NCBI RefSeq assembly: GCF_011766325.1
Contig: NZ_BLLG01000004.1
Span: forward strand, 372,001 to 436,000
DNA length: 64,000 nt
Direction: 5' to 3'
From: Streptomyces pacificus
Lineage (GTDB): Bacteria > Actinomycetota > Actinomycetes > Streptomycetales > Streptomycetaceae
This document shows positions 56,329 to 64,000 of the stretch, in pieces. The notes beneath the pieces are model-generated. The model worked only from the letters and a program-made list of their open reading frames with translations, was not told the DNA's origin and did no database searches. Each line of letters opens with the position of its first letter. The stretch's first letter is position 1. A program made the translations under genes and the position numbers.

Positions 56329-56905
56329 GAGAATCTCCGATGGAATCGAGGCACCCGTGCTGCCGGGCACCACCCCCACGACGACAACAGCCGCCTCCGT
56401 GCCGAGCAACCGCGAGGCGGCCAGACGGCGGCACCCCGGCCCGGGCGTGCGCGGCCTCGCGGGCCTTCTCCCCTTCCGCGGCCGCGGAAGGGCGGCGGGC
56501 TGTCCTGTCAGTCCCGGGGGACCGGGGATCGGGGGATCGGGGGCCCGGGGATCGGGGGCCCGGGGGCCCGGGGGACCATCACTTCGGGGACACCTTGCCG
56601 GGCGCGGCCGATCGCAGCGCGGGAACTCCCGTGATCGCGGGTCAGCGGGTACTTCTTCCTCTTTCCCCCTGCGCGGGCCGATCACCGGCCGGTGCGTCGG
56701 TGCCGAGTCCGTGGCCACTGCCGAAGCAGCTGCACCTACTCCGGAAGGTGGACTCGTCTTCGCGTGGCCATGTCTCTCACCTGCGAGGACGAATCGAACA
56801 GGCTGCCACGGACAGCGTCGGCGGCAATCCGGGCCATCACACGGTGCGAATGACTCACGGAATGCCCTTGACGGGCCTGAACACCAGAGAAAGTGAGTAT
56901 CCGTG
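56329..56905. promoter_or_regulatory. Divergent promoter region between DUF4394 and Gly-rich secreted gene
   Basis: 577 bp without a gene. It includes a G-run tandem repeat at 56522-56577 and, near the right end, TTGACG at about 56869, a possible -35 box for the small secreted gene, without a clear -10 partner. Confidence 0.35.
56522..56577 (+). repeat. G-tract tandem repeat (GGGGATCGG / GGGCCCGGG)
   Basis: Seven runs of four or five G separated by ATC or CCC triplets. The pattern could form a G-quadruplex on the plus strand in this divergent promoter region. Confidence 0.75.
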
Positions 56906-57235
56906 ATGCGTAGTCTTCTGCGTGCCGCTGTCGTCACCGCCGTACTCGTTCCCGCCGCGATCGCCACCGCGGGAGCGGCCAGCGCGGACAGCTACGGGCA
57001 GCACAACTCGTCGGCCGGCCCCAACGGGGCCGTCTCCAGCCACGTCGCGAGCGGCACCACCGCCGACGGAGGCACCTACTACATCGAGCGCACCACCATG
57101 GCAGGCCCCGGCGGGGCGATGAGCTCCAGCACCCACAGCGTCGCCGACGGCGGTATGAGCCACGGCCAGGGTGACGGCGGGCTCGGCGGCGGACTCGGCG
57201 GCGGGTTCCTCGGCCTCGGCGGCCTCCTCGGCTGA
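56906..57235 (+). CDS. Small secreted Gly-rich protein
   Basis: 109 residues from the ATG at 56906 (GTG at 56903 possible). Signal peptide RSLLRAAVVTAVLVPAAIAT.. ASA. The mature part is polar (SYGQHNSSAGPNGAVSSHVA), then has GGTYYIERTT, and ends in a Gly/Leu tail ([19 protein letters not shown]). No Cys. Unknown function; the hydrophobic Gly-Leu tail could associate with cell surface or aggregate. Confidence 0.75.
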   Translation: MRSLLRAAVVTAVLVPAAIATAGAASADSYGQHNSSAGPNGAVSSHVASGTTADGGTYYIERTTMAGPGGAMSSSTHSVADGGMSHGQGDGGLGGGLGGGFLGLGGLLG

Positions 57236-58133
57236 CAGTGAACCGGGCCGACCAGACGGCCCCCACCCAGCAGCGACCCCACCCCCGGCAGGGTGGGGCC
57301 GCGGCGGGCCGGGATGAGCCGGAAGGGCCCTGGCTGCCGGCTCGGTTACGGGATGGAGACCGTCCCGTTTGCGGAGCGGGGGTGCCCGTCCGTGACGCCC
57401 TGACACGCGTTCCTTCGGCGAGGACACCGCAGGCGTGCCCACCGGGGGCGTACAGCATCGACTGTCCGACCGGGCGATCCTCAACCTGACGGCCCGCGTC
57501 CGCCCGCCCGCGCCACCGCCCTTCGCCTCCCTTCACACCAGTACCCGGAACCGGGTCCGGACGGAGATCACGCGGATCGCTCCTGACCTGCCGGCATGGA
57601 TGTCGATGCTCGCCCTCGTCGGCACCGCCGCGCGGTGGCGGCCCGCCGCCTGCGACTGCGGCGACTGTTCTCCGCCGCTGCCCCGCCGGTCGCCGACGGG
57701 CGGTGCCGCATCCTCCGCCTCGCGAAGCACCGGTCCCGGACCGGCGAGGTCACCGGCGCCCTGCAGTTGCCCACGGCCCTGCCGGACCCCGACTGACGGG
57801 CAACTTGCCGCTGCTACGAGCACGAGCAGCACCACCCCACCGGAGCCGTGGGACCCGGCGCCCACTCGACGCGACAGCCAAACCCGCGATCCGCCGTGAT
57901 CAGTCCGGACGGCCGGAAGGGCCCGACAGCGATTCCGACGGACCGTCACTCAAGTTTCGTAGATGATCAATTATCGGCCATGTGTGAACACTTCATGGCT
58001 CATTTGTTTCTTCTCGGACCGAGTTGGTGTCCATAAGATCAACTCGCTCACTCCAGGGCAATGGAATGAGTCCAGAAACGGACCCCGCTCCGCCATTACG
58101 CAGCGGGAAATAGACCGAGGAGATGGAATTCCC
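57236..58133. other. Spacer around the IS remnant and leader of the 4-Cys secreted gene
   Basis: Apart from the transposase remnant there is no gene. 57960-58133 is noticeably A+T-richer (GATCAATTATCGGCC, CATTTGTTTCTTC) and must carry the promoter of the following secreted gene. Confidence 0.5.
57520..57796 (+). pseudogene. IS1380-family transposase C-terminal remnant
   Basis: One frame gives VRTEITRIAPDLPAWMSMLA-LVGTAARW; a second frame from about 57640 continues RLRRLFSAAAPPVADGRCRI-LRLAKHRSRTGEVTGALQ. Joined by a frameshift they follow the C-terminal order of IS1380-type transposases (EIV.IA..LLAW..MLAL..., RLRLRLFS.AG, LRLA.HWPWT..I..AL.RL). No intact catalytic part or terminal repeats are nearby. 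A residual mark of transposition in this accessory region. Confidence 0.7.
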
Positions 58134-58550
58134 ATGCGCTTCAAAGCTCTGACGGTTGCCGTCGCCGCTGCGGGAGCCCTCGCGCTCGCCGCTTCCCCTG
58201 CCAGCGCTGCGGCGAACTGGCAGGAAGTGAAGACGAACAGCAACTGGGAATGTCTCCCTTACAAGACACACACCATATCCACGAACATCAAGTTCAAGCC
58301 GTGTGTCGTCACCAACGCCAACCACGACACGCAGGTCGTTCTCGTCGTCCAGCACTCAGGGACTGCCGCTGCCGTGATCGCTGGTGAGGTCGTATCGAGC
58401 TTCGGCAGCAACACGCTGTGCAACAGCTCGACCCTCAACCCGGGGTTCACCCGCGGCTGCTACGCACCGACGGTCACCGTCCCCTCGTCGGGCGGTGGAA
58501 CCGTGAATGTGCGGCTGAGTGTCAACGGCACCAGCAACTGGTACGTCTGA
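58134..58550 (+). CDS. Small secreted protein with four cysteines
   Basis: 138 residues from the ATG at 58134, with GAGGAG ten bases before. Signal peptide MRFKALTVAVAAAGALALAA.. SASA. The ~110-residue mature part is rich in Ser/Thr/Asn/Val beta-strand sequence with four Cys (NWECLP, KPCVVTN, TLCNSST, RGCYAP), probably two disulphides, and ends in NWYV. No family recognised. It lies between the IS remnant and a gene-free region, and its G+C is below average, suggesting acquisition by transfer. Confidence 0.75.
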   Translation: MRFKALTVAVAAAGALALAASPASAAANWQEVKTNSNWECLPYKTHTISTNIKFKPCVVTNANHDTQVVLVVQHSGTAAAVIAGEVVSSFGSNTLCNSSTLNPGFTRGCYAPTVTVPSSGGGTVNVRLSVNGTSNWYV

Positions 58551-59433
58551 TCACGGTCTTTCACTAGGGGGCGGTCCCAGGAGTGGCCGGATGAGCGAGG
58601 ACTGCCTCTGAGCGGGGACGGTAGCCGGGCCCGGGTCTCACACACCGACGAGCAGGTGGTCGTGGACCTCTACGGCGTGCAGGTGTCACGTCGGGCGCGC
58701 CCGTCCCCGTGCCGGCGCTCGGGCGCCCACTGCCCTCATCGACGCGTGTCCGGTGTTCGACCGCGGCGACCGCTCGGAAGTGCCCCACCTCATATACGGG
58801 CTCATGCACGGGTTTGGAGTGGGCTGCTGCGAGCGGCGCTGCGGGAACGTGATCGGCACCGGGCTCTTGCGGAACCACCGCAACCGGTCAGTTGTGAGAA
58901 CCAGGCGGCAGCGGATTGCTCCCGAGCCGGCGACGGATCGCCCCGGCCTCGTGCTGACGTCCTGCGCCGCCGGGCACATGTGCGGCGAGTGACGGCAGGC
59001 GGCACGCCCCGCAACGCCGGGACCGGCCCGGTGAACCGAGTCGGGCCGGAAAGCGGGGATTCCGTCAGCCGAACGTGACACGGTCACGCGGTGTGACGTG
59101 GGGACGAGTGCCTGCCGGGGAGCGGCACGGGGCCGCCCCGGCGGTGGCCGGCTCCGCCGCCTGGCGGGCGGCGGGGAGGGCGGCGGCAGCCGGGAGTCGG
59201 CGATGGGGGCGCCGGCGGGCGGCCGCAGGTACGTCGGAGCCCGCGACAGCCCGGGGCTGAGGGCTGGGCCCGTACGGAAGACCCGTCGGCTCCGGGCATC
59301 CCGAGCCGCGAAGCCCCTAGCCGGGCCTCCCGCCGCTCCCGCCAGACGCGGACCAGTCCTCCGTACCCCCGGTGGGCCGCGGGCGGCAGACCGCCGTCGA
59401 CACCGCTGCGGGGCGCCTCGACCAGCGGCGCGG
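58551..59433. other. 883-bp region without a convincing gene
   Basis: Open frames here (for example 58656-59078 plus, 58686-59588 minus) are G+C-driven and show no start context or recognisable motif. Possibly decayed accessory sequence. Confidence 0.5.
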
Positions 59434-59661
59434 TCAGTCGGCGCGGCCCTCGTGCCGTCGTCGCCCGTCCCCCAGGAGGTCGAGCGCGTCGGGTACCGGC
59501 GGGAAGCGCGGGGCGCACTCCGGGCAGGCGTACACGTTCCATCCGGGCCCGGAGCCCTGGTGCACCTCGGCGACGACCACGGGCTCATCCGTGACGCGCT
59601 GGCAGCGCACGCACATGCGGACCGGCTTCCGCGTGGGCGGCCTGGGGGCGGACTCGTTCAC
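59434..59661 (-). CDS. Small zinc-ribbon-like protein
   Basis: 75 residues from the GTG at 59661, overlapping the stop of the upstream gene by 4 bp. Two C-x2-C pairs (RMCVRCQRVTDEP and NVYACPECAPRFPP) form a probable zinc ribbon. Similar small proteins are widespread in Streptomyces but uncharacterised. Co-translated with the 138-aa protein and divergent from a GntR regulator. Confidence 0.8.
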   Translation of the reverse strand: MNESAPRPPTRKPVRMCVRCQRVTDEPVVVAEVHQGSGPGWNVYACPECAPRFPPVPDALDLLGDGRRRHEGRAD

Positions 59662-60074
59662 CGGGCCGCCCCCGTCAGGCACACGTGCCGGGCGGCCAGG
59701 TCCACGCCGACGTCCGCCGCCATCCCGGGGCCGAGGCCCCGCCACCGACGGCGGGCGGCCCGCTCCTCCTGGCGCTCGTACGCGGCCAGATAGGGGCGGA
59801 CCAGGGCGGTGGCCTCACCGTCGAGCGTTTCGATCAGCCCGTACGGGGACCTGGGCCGCGCGCCCCCTCCCCCGGCCGGCCGGAACCGCTCGTACGGCGC
59901 CGACCGGGCTCCCTCCGGCCGCCGGGCCTCCTCCGCCGACCAGGCTCCCTCCGCGCGCCGGACGGAAGCCCGTGCGGCGGGCGGAGCGCAGGACCGGCGC
60001 CTCCCGGATCCAGGTGCCAGCGCGCCCGTCAGCCACGCGAGCAGCGCGAGCAGCGCAGCGATAGGGTTCCGCAT
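59658..60074 (-). CDS. Hypothetical protein with N-terminal hydrophobic segment
   Basis: 138 residues from an ATG with AAGGAG at the right distance. Residues 4-20 are hydrophobic (PIAALLALLAWLTGALA), followed by an Arg/Ala-rich linker and a C-terminal helical domain (SPYGLIETLDGEATALVRPY, RRWRGLGPGMAADVGVDLAA). No family recognised. First gene of a two-gene operon divergent from GntR. Confidence 0.75.
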   Translation of the reverse strand: MRNPIAALLALLAWLTGALAPGSGRRRSCAPPAARASVRRAEGAWSAEEARRPEGARSAPYERFRPAGGGGARPRSPYGLIETLDGEATALVRPYLAAYERQEERAARRRWRGLGPGMAADVGVDLAARHVCLTGAAR

Positions 60075-60158
60075 AGCCGAAGCTCCTTTCTTCGGTCAGC
60101 CCCTGGGTACGGCCCTAGCCTGGCCGCCCGGGGGCGCTTGTGTGTGGGGCCACACTGT

Positions 60159-60188
60159 ATCCGTAGTTATCCGCGGTTATCTACGGAT
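60159..60188. promoter_or_regulatory. Palindrome, candidate operator of the GntR regulator
   Basis: ATCCGTA (60159-60165) and TACGGAT (60182-60188) flank two direct GTTATC copies (GTTATCCGCGGTTATC). It lies 34 bp before the GntR start in the divergent promoter region, in an A+T-rich patch. GntR dimers bind such dyads, so it may control both directions. Confidence 0.55.
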
Positions 60189-60221
60189 GCGCAGAGACCT
60201 GCGGTCATCCACGCTGGCGAC

Positions 60222-60476
60222 ATGGACCTTGATCGCACTCGCCCACTCTGGAGACAGATCGCAGCGGAGATCATCCGGCGCATCGAGTGCGGGACCTACC
60301 CGCCGGGAAGCCGCGTGCCGTCCACCCTGGAGATCGCCCAGGAGTTCGGCGTGGTGAACGCGACGGCGGCCAAGGCCATGCGGGAGGTACGCGAACAAGG
60401 TTGGACTCGAGGCGAGGTGGGACTGGGGACGTTCGTCGTCGACCCGCTCCCGTCCGGTGGCGAGCCCGGCAGCTGA
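60222..60476 (+). CDS. Short GntR-family regulator (DNA-binding domain only)
   Basis: 84 residues from the ATG at 60222. A complete winged-helix GntR N-terminal domain: PLWRQIAAEIIRRIECGTYP, GSRVPSTLEIAQEFGVVNAT, AAKAMREVREQGWTRGEVGL. The effector-binding domain of FadR/HutC/YtrA classes is absent, with only 10 residues after the wing. Small YtrA-like regulators of this size exist. Probably autoregulated through the upstream dyad. Confidence 0.88.
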   Translation: MDLDRTRPLWRQIAAEIIRRIECGTYPPGSRVPSTLEIAQEFGVVNATAAKAMREVREQGWTRGEVGLGTFVVDPLPSGGEPGS

Positions 60477-60632
60477 CGGCGTCCGGCCCCACCACGACTC
60501 AGCCCCTCCCGGCCCCTCCCAGCCGGTTCCGGCCCCGGCCGGGGCGCATGCGGCGGGGCTCGCCCGGCGCCGTGCGAGCAGCGCGCCGGACGCCGCTCCC
60601 CGACCAGATCCCGACTCCGGGCAGGCCCTAGC

Positions 60633-61367
60633 ATGGCGGTCCCGGTGCCGCGCGGTGCCCTGACCGCGGCCGGGAGGGCGAAGGGATGGTGGTTTCCGGT
60701 GGGGGTGGCCAGTTGGCTCGTGCTCGGAGGAGAGGACCCGGAGCATGCGCTTCCCGAGGCGGCGGGGCAGGCCGGTCTGGTCAGCCAGTTGCGGCCGTTG
60801 ATCCGGGAGTTCAGCGCGCCCGGGGAGCTGGTTCTCGACCCGTTCGCCGGGTGGGGGACGACGCTGGTCGCGGCCTCGGTGGAGGGGCGGCGCGGGTTCG
60901 GCATCGAGGTGGACGCCGAGCGCGCCGAGAAGGCGCGCAGGCGCCTGGAGGGCTACCCGGGGCAGGAGTTGGTCCCCGGTGACGCCCGCAAGCCCCCGCT
61001 GGAGCCGGGCTCGGTCGATCTGGTCCTGTGCGACCTGCCGTACTTCGGCACCGATCTGAACACCGACGCCACCGACGGGGCGCAGTTCTACGCGCTGCGC
61101 GACTACGAGGACTACCTGGGCGCGCTGGACGAGGCGTTCGGCGCGATCGCGGGGACCATGCGCCCGGGCGCCCGGGCCGTCGTCGCGGTCCAGAACCGGC
61201 GCATCGCCGACCGGTTCGTTCCGCTGGCCTGGGACGCGGCGCGGGTGCTTGGCCGCCATCTCACACTGGGCGACGAGCGGGTGCATCTGTACGACCGCCC
61301 GGCGGGCGGTGACGACCCGATGCGCACCAACCGGTCGCACGAATACCTGCTGACGGCCGTCAAGTAG
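60633..61367 (+). CDS. Orphan DNA methyltransferase (N4/N6 type, DLPY motif)
   Basis: 244 residues if started at the ATG at 60633; an internal GTG near 60705 would start at ASWLVLGGED. Motif I LVLDPFAGWGTTLVAASVEG, acidic residue in GFGIEVDAERAEKARRRLE, and motif IV VLCDLPYFGTDLN (DLPY instead of NPPY). The order (FxGxG-type motif before DPPY-type) and the short length fit beta/gamma DNA methylases or TRM11-like RNA methylases. No restriction partner nearby. Confidence 0.8.
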   Translation: MAVPVPRGALTAAGRAKGWWFPVGVASWLVLGGEDPEHALPEAAGQAGLVSQLRPLIREFSAPGELVLDPFAGWGTTLVAASVEGRRGFGIEVDAERAEKARRRLEGYPGQELVPGDARKPPLEPGSVDLVLCDLPYFGTDLNTDATDGAQFYALRDYEDYLGALDEAFGAIAGTMRPGARAVVAVQNRRIADRFVPLAWDAARVLGRHLTLGDERVHLYDRPAGGDDPMRTNRSHEYLLTAVK

Positions 61368-61372
61368 GGGTC

Positions 61373-61419
61373 GGCGCCCGCCCCCGGGCCGGTCGGTGAC
61401 CGGCCCGGGGGCGGGCGCC
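61373..61419. terminator. 22-bp perfect hairpin between convergent genes
   Basis: GGCGCCCGCCCCCGGGCCGG+TC (61373-61394) pairs exactly with 61398-61419 around a GGT loop. Serves both the methyltransferase and the PEP mutase-like gene. Confidence 0.9.
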
Positions 61420-61448
61420 GGGGGCGGGCGCATGGGGGGCGCGTGAGG

Positions 61449-62189
61449 CTACCGGGCCCCGTATGCCCGTCCGATCTTCCGCGCCAGGTCGGTGACGTCG
61501 GCAGCGGCCTGCTGGTACAGGCCGCCGCCGAAGGTGACCCGGGCGGCACCGAGGGAGCCGAGCCTGCTGGGCGACGCGCCGCCGGGGCGGTACAGGGCGT
61601 TCAGCGGCTTGCCGACACCGTTGGCCAGGTCGGGGAGCACTTCCTCGGGGGCGAGGATCGGGTAGACGACGTCCGCGCCGGCGTCGACGTACAGGCGGGC
61701 GCGCTTGACGGCCGACTCCGCCGAGCGGTCGCCGTAGAGGAAGGTGTCGATCCGGGCGTTCAGCACCAGGCGGTCGCCGGCGGCGACGCCGACCTCGGAG
61801 AGCCACTCCGCGTGCTGCCCGGCGTCCTTGAGCCGCCCCGCCGCGGAGTCCTCCAGGTTGCAGCCGGCCACGCCCGCGTCGAGCAGCCGCTCGACGATCT
61901 CGGCGGGGGCGAGGCCGTAGCCGGCCTCGATGTCCGCCGTCACCGGCACTCCGGCGGAGCGGACGATCCGCTTGATCGCGGCGAACATCTCGTCGGCCGG
62001 GGTGTGCTCACCGTCGTCGTACCCGAGTACGGCGGCGACCGCCGCGCTGGAGGTCGCCAGCGCGGGGAAGCCGGCCTCGGCGAACGCGTGTGCGCTGACC
62101 GCGTCCCAGACATTGGGGATGACCAGCGGGTCTCCTGGTTCGGTCCGCTGGTGAAGTGCCAGGAACTCCCCGGCACGGGTGGCCACCAT
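61449..62189 (-). CDS. PEP mutase / isocitrate lyase superfamily enzyme
   Basis: 246 residues. N-terminal FLALHQRTEPGDPLVIPNVW, Mg-binding DIEAGYG (VTADIEAGYGLAPAE), NLEDSAAGRLKDAG and ARIDTFLYG. The loop residues KCR and the EDK-x5-NS signature of true PEP mutase are absent, so C-C bond cleavage of a small oxo-acid (as in oxaloacetate decarboxylase-like members) is more likely than phosphonate synthesis. 46 bp behind the DAHP synthase gene, same strand, so probably one operon. Confidence 0.88.
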   Translation of the reverse strand: MVATRAGEFLALHQRTEPGDPLVIPNVWDAVSAHAFAEAGFPALATSSAAVAAVLGYDDGEHTPADEMFAAIKRIVRSAGVPVTADIEAGYGLAPAEIVERLLDAGVAGCNLEDSAAGRLKDAGQHAEWLSEVGVAAGDRLVLNARIDTFLYGDRSAESAVKRARLYVDAGADVVYPILAPEEVLPDLANGVGKPLNALYRPGGASPSRLGSLGAARVTFGGGLYQQAAADVTDLARKIGRAYGAR

Positions 62190-62235
62190 CAGGCGGTCTC
62201 CTCACTCGTCGTCGTCGGGCGACGGGGTGGCAGCG

Positions 62236-63453
62236 TCACACCGTCGCCCAGGTGGTCCCGCGGTCGGTGACCGGAGAAGCCGTGTACATGGCAGCGAGCT
62301 CGAAGGCGACGTCCAGTGACTGACCGAGGTTCAGCCGAGGGTCGCAGACGGTCTCGTAGCGGGTGGGCAGGTCCTCGAAACGGATCTCGTAGGTGCCGCC
62401 CACGCACTCGGTGACATGATCACCGGTCAGCTCCAGGTGGAAACCGCCGGGATGGGTCCCGAGCGAGCGGTGGACCTCGAGGAAGCCCCTGATCTCGTCG
62501 AGCACATCGTCCAGCCTGCGGGTCTTGTGCCCCGTCGGGGAGGACACGGTGTTGCCGTGCACCGGATCGCAGACCCAGACCACCTCGGCGCCGGACGCCG
62601 CGACCTTCGCCACCAGGTCGGGCAGCGCGTCGCGCACCGCGCCCGCGCCCATCCGGCTGATGAAGGTCAGCCGGCCCGGTTCACGGTCCGGGTCGAGCAG
62701 GTCGATGAGGCGCAGTGCGTCGTCCGGGGTGCTGGACGGGCCGAGTTTGACGGCGACCGGGTTGCGCACCCGGGCGGCGAAGGCGACGTGCGCGCCGTCC
62801 GGCCGGCGGGTGCGCTCGCCGATCCACAGCAGGTGCCCGGAGAGGGCGTAGCGGCCGGCCGGGGTGAGACGGCTGAGTGCGCGCTCGTACTCCAGGATCA
62901 GGGCCTCGTGGCTGGTCCAGAACTCGCCGCCGTCGGCGGCTGTGAGCCGTTCCAGGTCGTTCAGGGTCCCCAGGGAGGCGTGGTAGACGCGCCGCAACCG
63001 GTCCGGGTCCGGGGTCCGCGCGGCGGCGGTGAAGGCCGGGCCGTTGACCATGTCCCCTCGGTAGGCGGGGAGTTCGACGTCTCCGCGCAGTTCGGTCGGG
63101 CTCGACCGCGGTTTGGCGAACTGTCCCGCGATGCGGCCCAGCCTGATCACCGGAAGGCCGGAGGCCTCGGAGACGACCGCGGCCATGAGGTTCAGGGTGC
63201 GGTACTTGGCCGCTGTGGTGTCCGGGCCGGCTTCGGCGAGGCTCTCGGCGCAGTCGCCCCCCTGGAGCAGGAGCGCCTCGCCTCGGGCGACCGCGGCCAG
63301 CCGTTCCCGCAGGCGGTCGCAGTCCTCGGCCGCGACGAGCGCGGGGAGGGCTGCGAGGTCGTCCGCGGCCCGGCGCAGCGCGGCGGTGTCGGGCCAGTCG
63401 GGTTGCTGGGCGGCGGGCGGGCCGGTCATGGCGGAGGAGTGGTTCGGGTTCAT
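62236..63453 (-). CDS. 3-deoxy-7-phosphoheptulonate synthase, class II
   Basis: 405 residues. Class II motifs LLLQGGDCAESLAEAG, VIRLGRIAGQFAKPRS, YRGDMVNGPAFT, WIGERTRRPDGAHV, RNPVAVKLGPSSTP, VVWVCDPVHGNTVS and GGFHLELTGDHVTEC. It condenses PEP and erythrose-4-phosphate, the first shikimate step. It is shorter than the housekeeping ~450-residue plant-like enzyme, and such versions often sit in secondary-metabolite clusters (phenazine, ansamycin, etc.). PEP use also links it to the adjacent superfamily enzyme only loosely. Confidence 0.94.
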   Translation of the reverse strand: MNPNHSSAMTGPPAAQQPDWPDTAALRRAADDLAALPALVAAEDCDRLRERLAAVARGEALLLQGGDCAESLAEAGPDTTAAKYRTLNLMAAVVSEASGLPVIRLGRIAGQFAKPRSSPTELRGDVELPAYRGDMVNGPAFTAAARTPDPDRLRRVYHASLGTLNDLERLTAADGGEFWTSHEALILEYERALSRLTPAGRYALSGHLLWIGERTRRPDGAHVAFAARVRNPVAVKLGPSSTPDDALRLIDLLDPDREPGRLTFISRMGAGAVRDALPDLVAKVAASGAEVVWVCDPVHGNTVSSPTGHKTRRLDDVLDEIRGFLEVHRSLGTHPGGFHLELTGDHVTECVGGTYEIRFEDLPTRYETVCDPRLNLGQSLDVAFELAAMYTASPVTDRGTTWATV

Positions 63454-63651
63454 CAGGTATCGCCCCTTCGTCCGCCGAGGGGCGCGGCTCTCGCGCTGCC
63501 TCGGCGGGTTGGTCCGGCACCGGGGCGGCCGGCGGGTTCCCGGGGCCGAAGGGTGTACCCCGGTACCGAACTCTTCCTAGTGTCGGGCCAGTTGCCGTGC
63601 GGCAGTGGTGCGAGTGGAGAGGTGTGGGGGGCGGGTCGGGCCGAAGGCGGA

Positions 63652-63801
63652 TCAGCTCACGCGGGCAGGGCCGGGCACGGCGTTCCAGCCCACGTCCCTG
63701 GTGCCACCGGAGCACTCGAGGCCGGCTCGTCCGGTTCCGGCCGGAGCCGGGGTCCTGCGTGTGCGTGTGCGTGTGGTGGCGGGTATTTCACGGTTCGTCA
63801 T
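63652..63801 (-). CDS. Possible leader peptide upstream of DAHP synthase
   Basis: 49 codons from the ATG at 63801, preceded by AGGGTG and an A-run; begins MTNREIPATTRTRTRRTPAP. A CCGGCTC/GAGCCGG stem lies within it around 63720-63750. The ThrArg repeats come from an ACACGC dinucleotide-like stretch. It is not rich in Trp, Tyr or Phe, so classical aromatic attenuation is not supported. It may be a chance frame. Confidence 0.3.
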   Translation of the reverse strand: MTNREIPATTRTRTRRTPAPAGTGRAGLECSGGTRDVGWNAVPGPARVS

Positions 63802-64000
63802 TTTTTTCACCCTGATTGTTTCACCGTGGCTCAACGGCCGGAAGGCTTCCGGTGATTGATGCGGCATACCGGTTGCGAATAACCGAATTCCACCGCCCTG
63901 ACCTGCCCCCTTGCCGCCTCAGAGGCAACTATGTATCCCCCTCGACTGTCTGAAAAGGATGACCGATACTTCGGGTAGGCGCACTTCGGTGAAGCGAAGG
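63802..64000. other. Right-edge A+T-rich region
   Basis: About 200 bp with no gene completed. A+T-rich stretch around 63780-63900 (TTTTTTTCACC, GAATAACCGAATTCC) probably holds the DAHP synthase promoter on the minus strand. A plus-strand gene may begin beyond the edge. Confidence 0.4.

Noticed and set aside
58656..59588. Overlapping long frames in the 58.6-59.4 kb region
   Set aside because: No start context, motif or coding periodicity I can support.
61449..62189. Phosphonate biosynthesis by the PEP mutase-like gene
   Set aside because: The EDK-x5-NS signature of PEP mutase is absent and no phosphonopyruvate decarboxylase is adjacent.
63652..63801. Aromatic amino-acid attenuator upstream of DAHP synthase
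   Set aside because: The only leader frame has a single Trp and no run of Trp, Phe or Tyr codons; no terminator/antiterminator pair is evident.

Overview
The window is a high-GC actinobacterial chromosome segment, almost certainly Streptomyces. Very high G+C, GTG and TTG starts, and gene order support this: the ATP synthase operon, then the glyA / L-threonylcarbamoyladenylate synthase / prmC / prfA / rpmE / LCP / rho / thrB / thrC / hom / lysA series matches, from memory, the S. coelicolor block around SCO5351-SCO5380. Genus is an inference; no species marker is present.

Layout. 0-5 kb: 3' end of a cob(I)alamin adenosyltransferase gene, membrane proteins, a NarL-type two-component pair and a DUF2550-like protein. 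5.2-13.1 kb: complete F1Fo ATP synthase operon on the minus strand, transcribed atpI-B-E-F-H-A-G-D-C. 13.6-24.5 kb: cell-envelope and translation genes (MraY/WecA-type phosphotransferase, glyA, a low-molecular-weight phosphatase-like protein lacking its catalytic Cys, the Sua5/YrdC-type enzyme, prmC, prfA, rpmE, LCP ligase, rho). 24.8-32 kb: threonine and lysine synthesis (thrB, thrC, hom, lysA), an ArgRS-like protein without catalytic core, and a stand-alone receiver protein. 32.6 kb: tRNA-Arg(CCG).

The tRNA is the left edge of accessory DNA. A 40-bp imperfect copy of its 3' end lies at 35.6 kb and bounds a 2.9-kb element without integrase that carries a short prim-pol-like protein, a small hypothetical gene and an excisionase-HTH/PIN toxin-antitoxin pair. 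Then come a SEC-C protein, a Ser/Thr kinase with TPR-like tail, a HATPase / XRE-DUF5753 / DUF397 signalling trio (the DUF397 motif is triplicated), a type I restriction-modification operon (hsdM-S-R) behind a second HTH-fused N6 methylase, a TAP-type secreted peptidase, a secreted protein with a dedicated ABC transporter pair, a DUF4394 protein, two small secreted proteins, an IS1380-type transposase remnant and a compact GntR locus. Dispersed repeats (93 bp at 35.7 and 55.2 kb; 25 bp at 32.8 and 52.5 kb) link the two ends of this accessory region.

60.6-64 kb: an orphan DNA methyltransferase, a PEP mutase/isocitrate lyase-family enzyme and a class II DAHP synthase, which may belong to a biosynthetic locus continuing to the right. 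The most promising little-described systems are the 52.7-55.0 kb secreted protein/ABC module, the 36-41 kb kinase-HATPase-XRE-DUF397 group beside the restriction island, and the tRNA-bounded toxin-antitoxin element with flanking repeats.
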